Positions 56,697 to 58,988 of a DNA stretch of 58,988 nucleotides are shown piece by piece; within the stretch, counting starts at the first letter, position 1, and the number at the start of each line of letters is the position of its first letter. Position numbers and translations under genes: made by a program. The stretch comes from Clostridia bacterium 41_269 (lineage in GTDB: Bacteria; Bacillota; DTU086). The stretch covers positions 1-58,988 of the forward strand of contig LGEZ01000013.1 in NCBI GenBank assembly GCA_001508005.1, in the 5' to 3' direction. Under the pieces are notes generated by a model. That model was not told the origin of the DNA, did not search any database, and saw only the letters and a list, made by a program, of their open reading frames with translations.

Positions 56697-58102
56697 ATGG
56701 CAAATAATAATGCTCATGAACTCGGTCTTGTACCCACGGGACGTCTGCTGTGGAAATTCTCGTGGCCTTCAATTTTAGCCATGATGTGCAACTCCCTTCA
56801 TAACATAATAGATAGGGCATTTGTTGGACACGGTGTAGGACCTATTGCCATTGCTGCTACAACTGTTGCTTTTCCAATACTTTTTATGGGAATATCCCTT
56901 TTAATAGGGTAGGAACAACTGCTTTAATTTCTATACGCCTTGGTGAACAGAAAAAAGAAAAAACAGAATTGGTAGCAGCTAATGCAATAACACTGCTGGT
57001 TCTGCTGCCCCTTTGTTTATCGATTATCTATTTAACCCATACAGAACCAATACTGACTTTTTTCGGAGCAAGCCCTGAAGTAATGCCCTATGCGCGCGAT
57101 TTTACTACAATCATTATATTGGGTTCAGTATTCGGAAGTATTGGAATGGGAGTTAATAATTTTATTAGAGCTGAAGGTAATCCCATTATGGCAATGTCTA
57201 CCTAGATTCTGGGGACCATTATAAATATTATTCTAAACTACCTGTCTATTTTTAACTACCTGTCTATTTTTAAAATGGGAATGGACATCAAAGGATCAGC
57301 CCTTGCTACAGTATTGGGACAGCTTTTTGCAACAATATGGATGCTAAACTATTACTTTACCGGCAGAAGCCTTATAAAACTTAAATTAAAAAATTTCATG
57401 CCCAAAATTCCCATATTACTGAGCATAATATCCATAAGGATTCGCTCCTTTTTCTATGCAGCTGGCTTCTTGCATACAGCAGCTAATTTAAAAAAGTCTG
57501 TTCTTAAATACAGTGGAGATTTGGGACTGTTTGCAGTGGGAATTATAATGAGCATAGGCACATTAACGTTTATGCCTATTTTGGGCATTAGTCAGGGAGC
57601 ACAACCCATAAGTGGTTATAATTATGGGGCCAGATAGTTCAACCGTGTTAAAGAAACATTGAAAAAAGCAATCATAGCCAGCACATTTGTTACCACTGCA
57701 GGATTTTTAGCTGTACATTTGTGGCCAGAGAAAAAAGCAGGACTTTTTACAGAAGGCAATGCAGAGCTGACAAAAATGACTGCCGATGCCATGCAGGTAT
57801 TTTTTGCAATGACTTTTGTAATAGGTTTTCAAATCGTATGCTCCCAATATTTTCAGGCAGTTGGAAAGGCTCTGCAGGCTGCAGTACTAAGTTTGTCCAG
57901 GCAGTTTTTGCTTTTCATACCTCTACTTCTTATTTTGCCCCGTTTTTGGGGCATAGAAAGTGTATGGAGAATTGCCCCCATTGCAGATGCTATATCAGTT
58001 GTATTAACTGAAGTCTTCATCATAAATGAATTAAGGCTTCTTCCACAAGAAAAATATTCTTCCACTCTGAGCAAAGAAAAAATTTCTTTTAAAAAACTAT
58101 AA
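56697..58102 (+). pseudogene. MATE-family multidrug/Na+ antiporter, inactivated
   Basis: The ATG at 56697 opens a MATE protein (RLLWKFSWPSILAMMCNSLHNIIDRAFVG), but the frame is broken. A missing base near 56908 causes a TAG at 56910. In the next frame TAG codons occur at 57203 and 57635; the last replaces the Gln expected in YNYGARQ (CAG to TAG). An 18-bp tandem duplication (57236-57271) repeats six residues. The MATE motif GISQGAQPISGYNYGAR and the C-terminal helices are otherwise recognisable. With one frameshift and two stops it is a pseudogene. Confidence 0.9.
57236..57271. repeat. 18-bp tandem duplication inside the MATE pseudogene
   Basis: AACTACCTGTCTATTTTT occurs twice in direct succession (57236-57253 and 57254-57271). 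It keeps frame but duplicates NYLSIF in a region that is fixed in length in MATE proteins, so it is probably a recent slippage event after loss of selection. Confidence 0.95.
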
Positions 58103-58267
58103 AAAAACCAGAAGAATTAATATGAGAATTTTATATGCTTTACCGTTTAAAAGGGTACTCTAACTGTATTTTTTGAATAGGGCTTTTGCGAAAATAATTA
58201 TATAGGATAGAATAAGTATATGTACGGGGTAATTAATTAACACAAAAAAACTATGGTGGTGTTATTG

Positions 58268-58792
58268 TTGATACCCAATATTATTACTGCAATTAGATTT
58301 ATCCTAATTCCCATATTTATTTTTTTTATGTCCATAAGGCAGTTTAATTGGGCGGTCACTGTTTTTCTACTGGCTGTATTCAGCGATTTTATGGACGGTT
58401 ATCTTGCAAGAAAATATAAAATGGTAACAAAATGGGGAAAGCTTATGGACCCTCTAGCAGATAAGCTTCTGCAGATTTCTGGGTTAATAATGATCGGATT
58501 TACAGGATTGATCAAAAACATAATTCCCATTTTATTAATAGTCGGCGGAAAAGAAATATTAATGTTTATCGGCAGCGTAATTCTTTTAAGAAAAGGAATC
58601 GTGGTTTCTTCCAATTGGTATGGTAAGGTTTCCACAGTTATTATTTACGCTGCCATAATACTATCCATTTTTGCCCCTGAATATGGGAAATATCTGCTTT
58701 CCATTGTTGTTTTAGGAGCACTTTTCTCCCTTTTTATGTATTTTAAAACTTACAGCCGTCATTTTGAATTTTTAGTTTTCCACAGACATTAA
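58268..58792 (+). CDS. pgsA: CDP-alcohol phosphatidyltransferase (PgsA-like)
   Basis: 174 aa with about 5 membrane segments. The CDP-alcohol motif D-x2-DG-x2-AR-x8-G-x3-D-x3-D is complete (DFMDGYLAR...GKLMDPLADK, about 38-64). It probably makes phosphatidylglycerol phosphate. The start is placed at the TTG 58268, since GGTGGTG lies 6 bases upstream and IPNIITAIRF is the family N-terminus; an ATG at 58253 in frame has no ribosome site. Confidence 0.88.
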   Translation: MIPNIITAIRFILIPIFIFFMSIRQFNWAVTVFLLAVFSDFMDGYLARKYKMVTKWGKLMDPLADKLLQISGLIMIGFTGLIKNIIPILLIVGGKEILMFIGSVILLRKGIVVSSNWYGKVSTVIIYAAIILSIFAPEYGKYLLSIVVLGALFSLFMYFKTYSRHFEFLVFHRH

Positions 58793-58816
58793 AAAAATCG
58801 GCTTAAATAAGCCGAT
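58789..58816. terminator. Terminator-like hairpin after pgsA
   Basis: ATCGGCTT-AAAT-AAGCCGAT, an 8-bp stem right after the pgsA stop. The T-run follows it on the minus strand (seven T's) and is short on the plus strand, so it best ends transcripts coming from the right. Confidence 0.65.
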
Positions 58817-58817
58817 T

Positions 58818-58988
58818 CAGACTGTAGACAAACCTTCTTAGTAAATCTTAGGTAGGTCTCTGCTGCAGTTTGCGAAACAACTTAACGAACGCTGGCTATC
58901 AGCTCTTAGCGAAGCGTAAGGCAAAACCGGGAGGCGCGAATAGGATGTGAGCGCCAGCCCCAACTGAGACAGGACGTCGAATTTGGGG
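58818..58988 (+). ncRNA. Structured repeat element, copy C (candidate non-coding RNA; cut by window end)
   Basis: The partner of 51265-51541. Same block order: CAGACTG, TAAATCTTA, CTCTGCTGCAG, CTTAACGAA, GGCTATCAGC, CGGGAGG, TAGGA, CCAACTG, GAATTTGGGG. Copy C has a GGCGC/GCGCC stem around GAATAGGATGTGA that is weak in copy B. It continues past the window, so an attached ORF to the right cannot be excluded. Confidence 0.55.

Noticed and set aside
56697-58102. UAG recoding (pyrrolysine) in the MATE gene
   Set aside because: A frameshift and a tandem duplication are also present, and one TAG sits at a Gln position explained by a single C-to-T change. Pseudogene decay is simpler.
1-58988. CRISPR arrays, tRNA or rRNA genes
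   Set aside because: No regularly spaced direct repeats and no cloverleaf or rRNA-like segments were noticed on either strand.

Overview
The window looks like part of a chromosome from a low-GC, anaerobic member of the Clostridia (Firmicutes). The evidence is strong AGGAGG-type ribosome sites with many TTG/GTG starts, sigma-A promoters, a CIRCE-controlled groESL, an alr-mazEF cluster, tsaBDE/rimI, a c-di-AMP riboswitch in front of kimA, a split ferredoxin-linked (archaeal-type) glutamate synthase, and folate C1 genes of the Wood-Ljungdahl type (fhs, metF-like). The genus cannot be fixed from sequence alone.

Layout. 1-355: the 5' end of an IS110-type insertion sequence (minus strand), whose upstream region can fold like a bridge RNA. 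383-1312: a plus-strand NAD-dependent epimerase. 1335-14110: a minus-strand de novo purine operon, transcribed purE-B-C-S-Q-L-F-M-N-H-D, then a TrpR-like regulator (yerC) and a thiE paralogue; its leader (14111-14269) carries a good sigma-A promoter and an attenuator. 14301-18310: guaA, hpt, a membrane-anchored hypothetical protein and an isocitrate/isopropylmalate dehydrogenase. 18453-20462: groESL with CIRCE. 20740-21585: a patatin-like hydrolase. 21596-24656: 5-formyl-THF cyclo-ligase, a radical-SAM/PDZ/DUF512 protein and tsaD, with a tight cluster of DnaA boxes in between. 24808-26922: kimA and its riboswitch. 27127-37475: a long minus-strand gene series (acpS, nnrED, alr, mazEF, glutamine amidotransferase, amidohydrolase, thiE, thiM with an apparent frameshift, thiW, UDG, tsaE, tsaB, rimI).

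37798-41842 (plus): a degenerate acetyl-CoA synthetase-like protein coupled to a membrane-anchored trypsin-like protease, then a LytS-like kinase. 41889-47408 (minus): serC, a LonB-like protease, a macro-domain protein, YjbQ and a sirtuin. 47541-51247 (plus): glutamate synthase in three genes behind a leader with an ANTAR-type double hexaloop hairpin that overlaps a terminator. 51550-56387 (minus): fhs, metF-like, a second hpt and a cytidylate-kinase-like/nuclease-like fusion. The second hpt is bracketed by two paralogous small-RNA genes, each with its own promoter and the same upstream palindrome. 56697-58102: a decayed MATE pseudogene. 58268-58792: pgsA-like. A second kind of structured repeat occurs at 51265-51541 and again at 58818-58988, where it runs off the window.

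The most novel-looking elements are RNA rather than protein: the twin small RNAs around hpt (54370-54594 and 55146-55361), the duplicated structured element (51265, 58818), the ANTAR-type nitrogen leader, the purine-operon attenuator and the putative IS110 bridge RNA.
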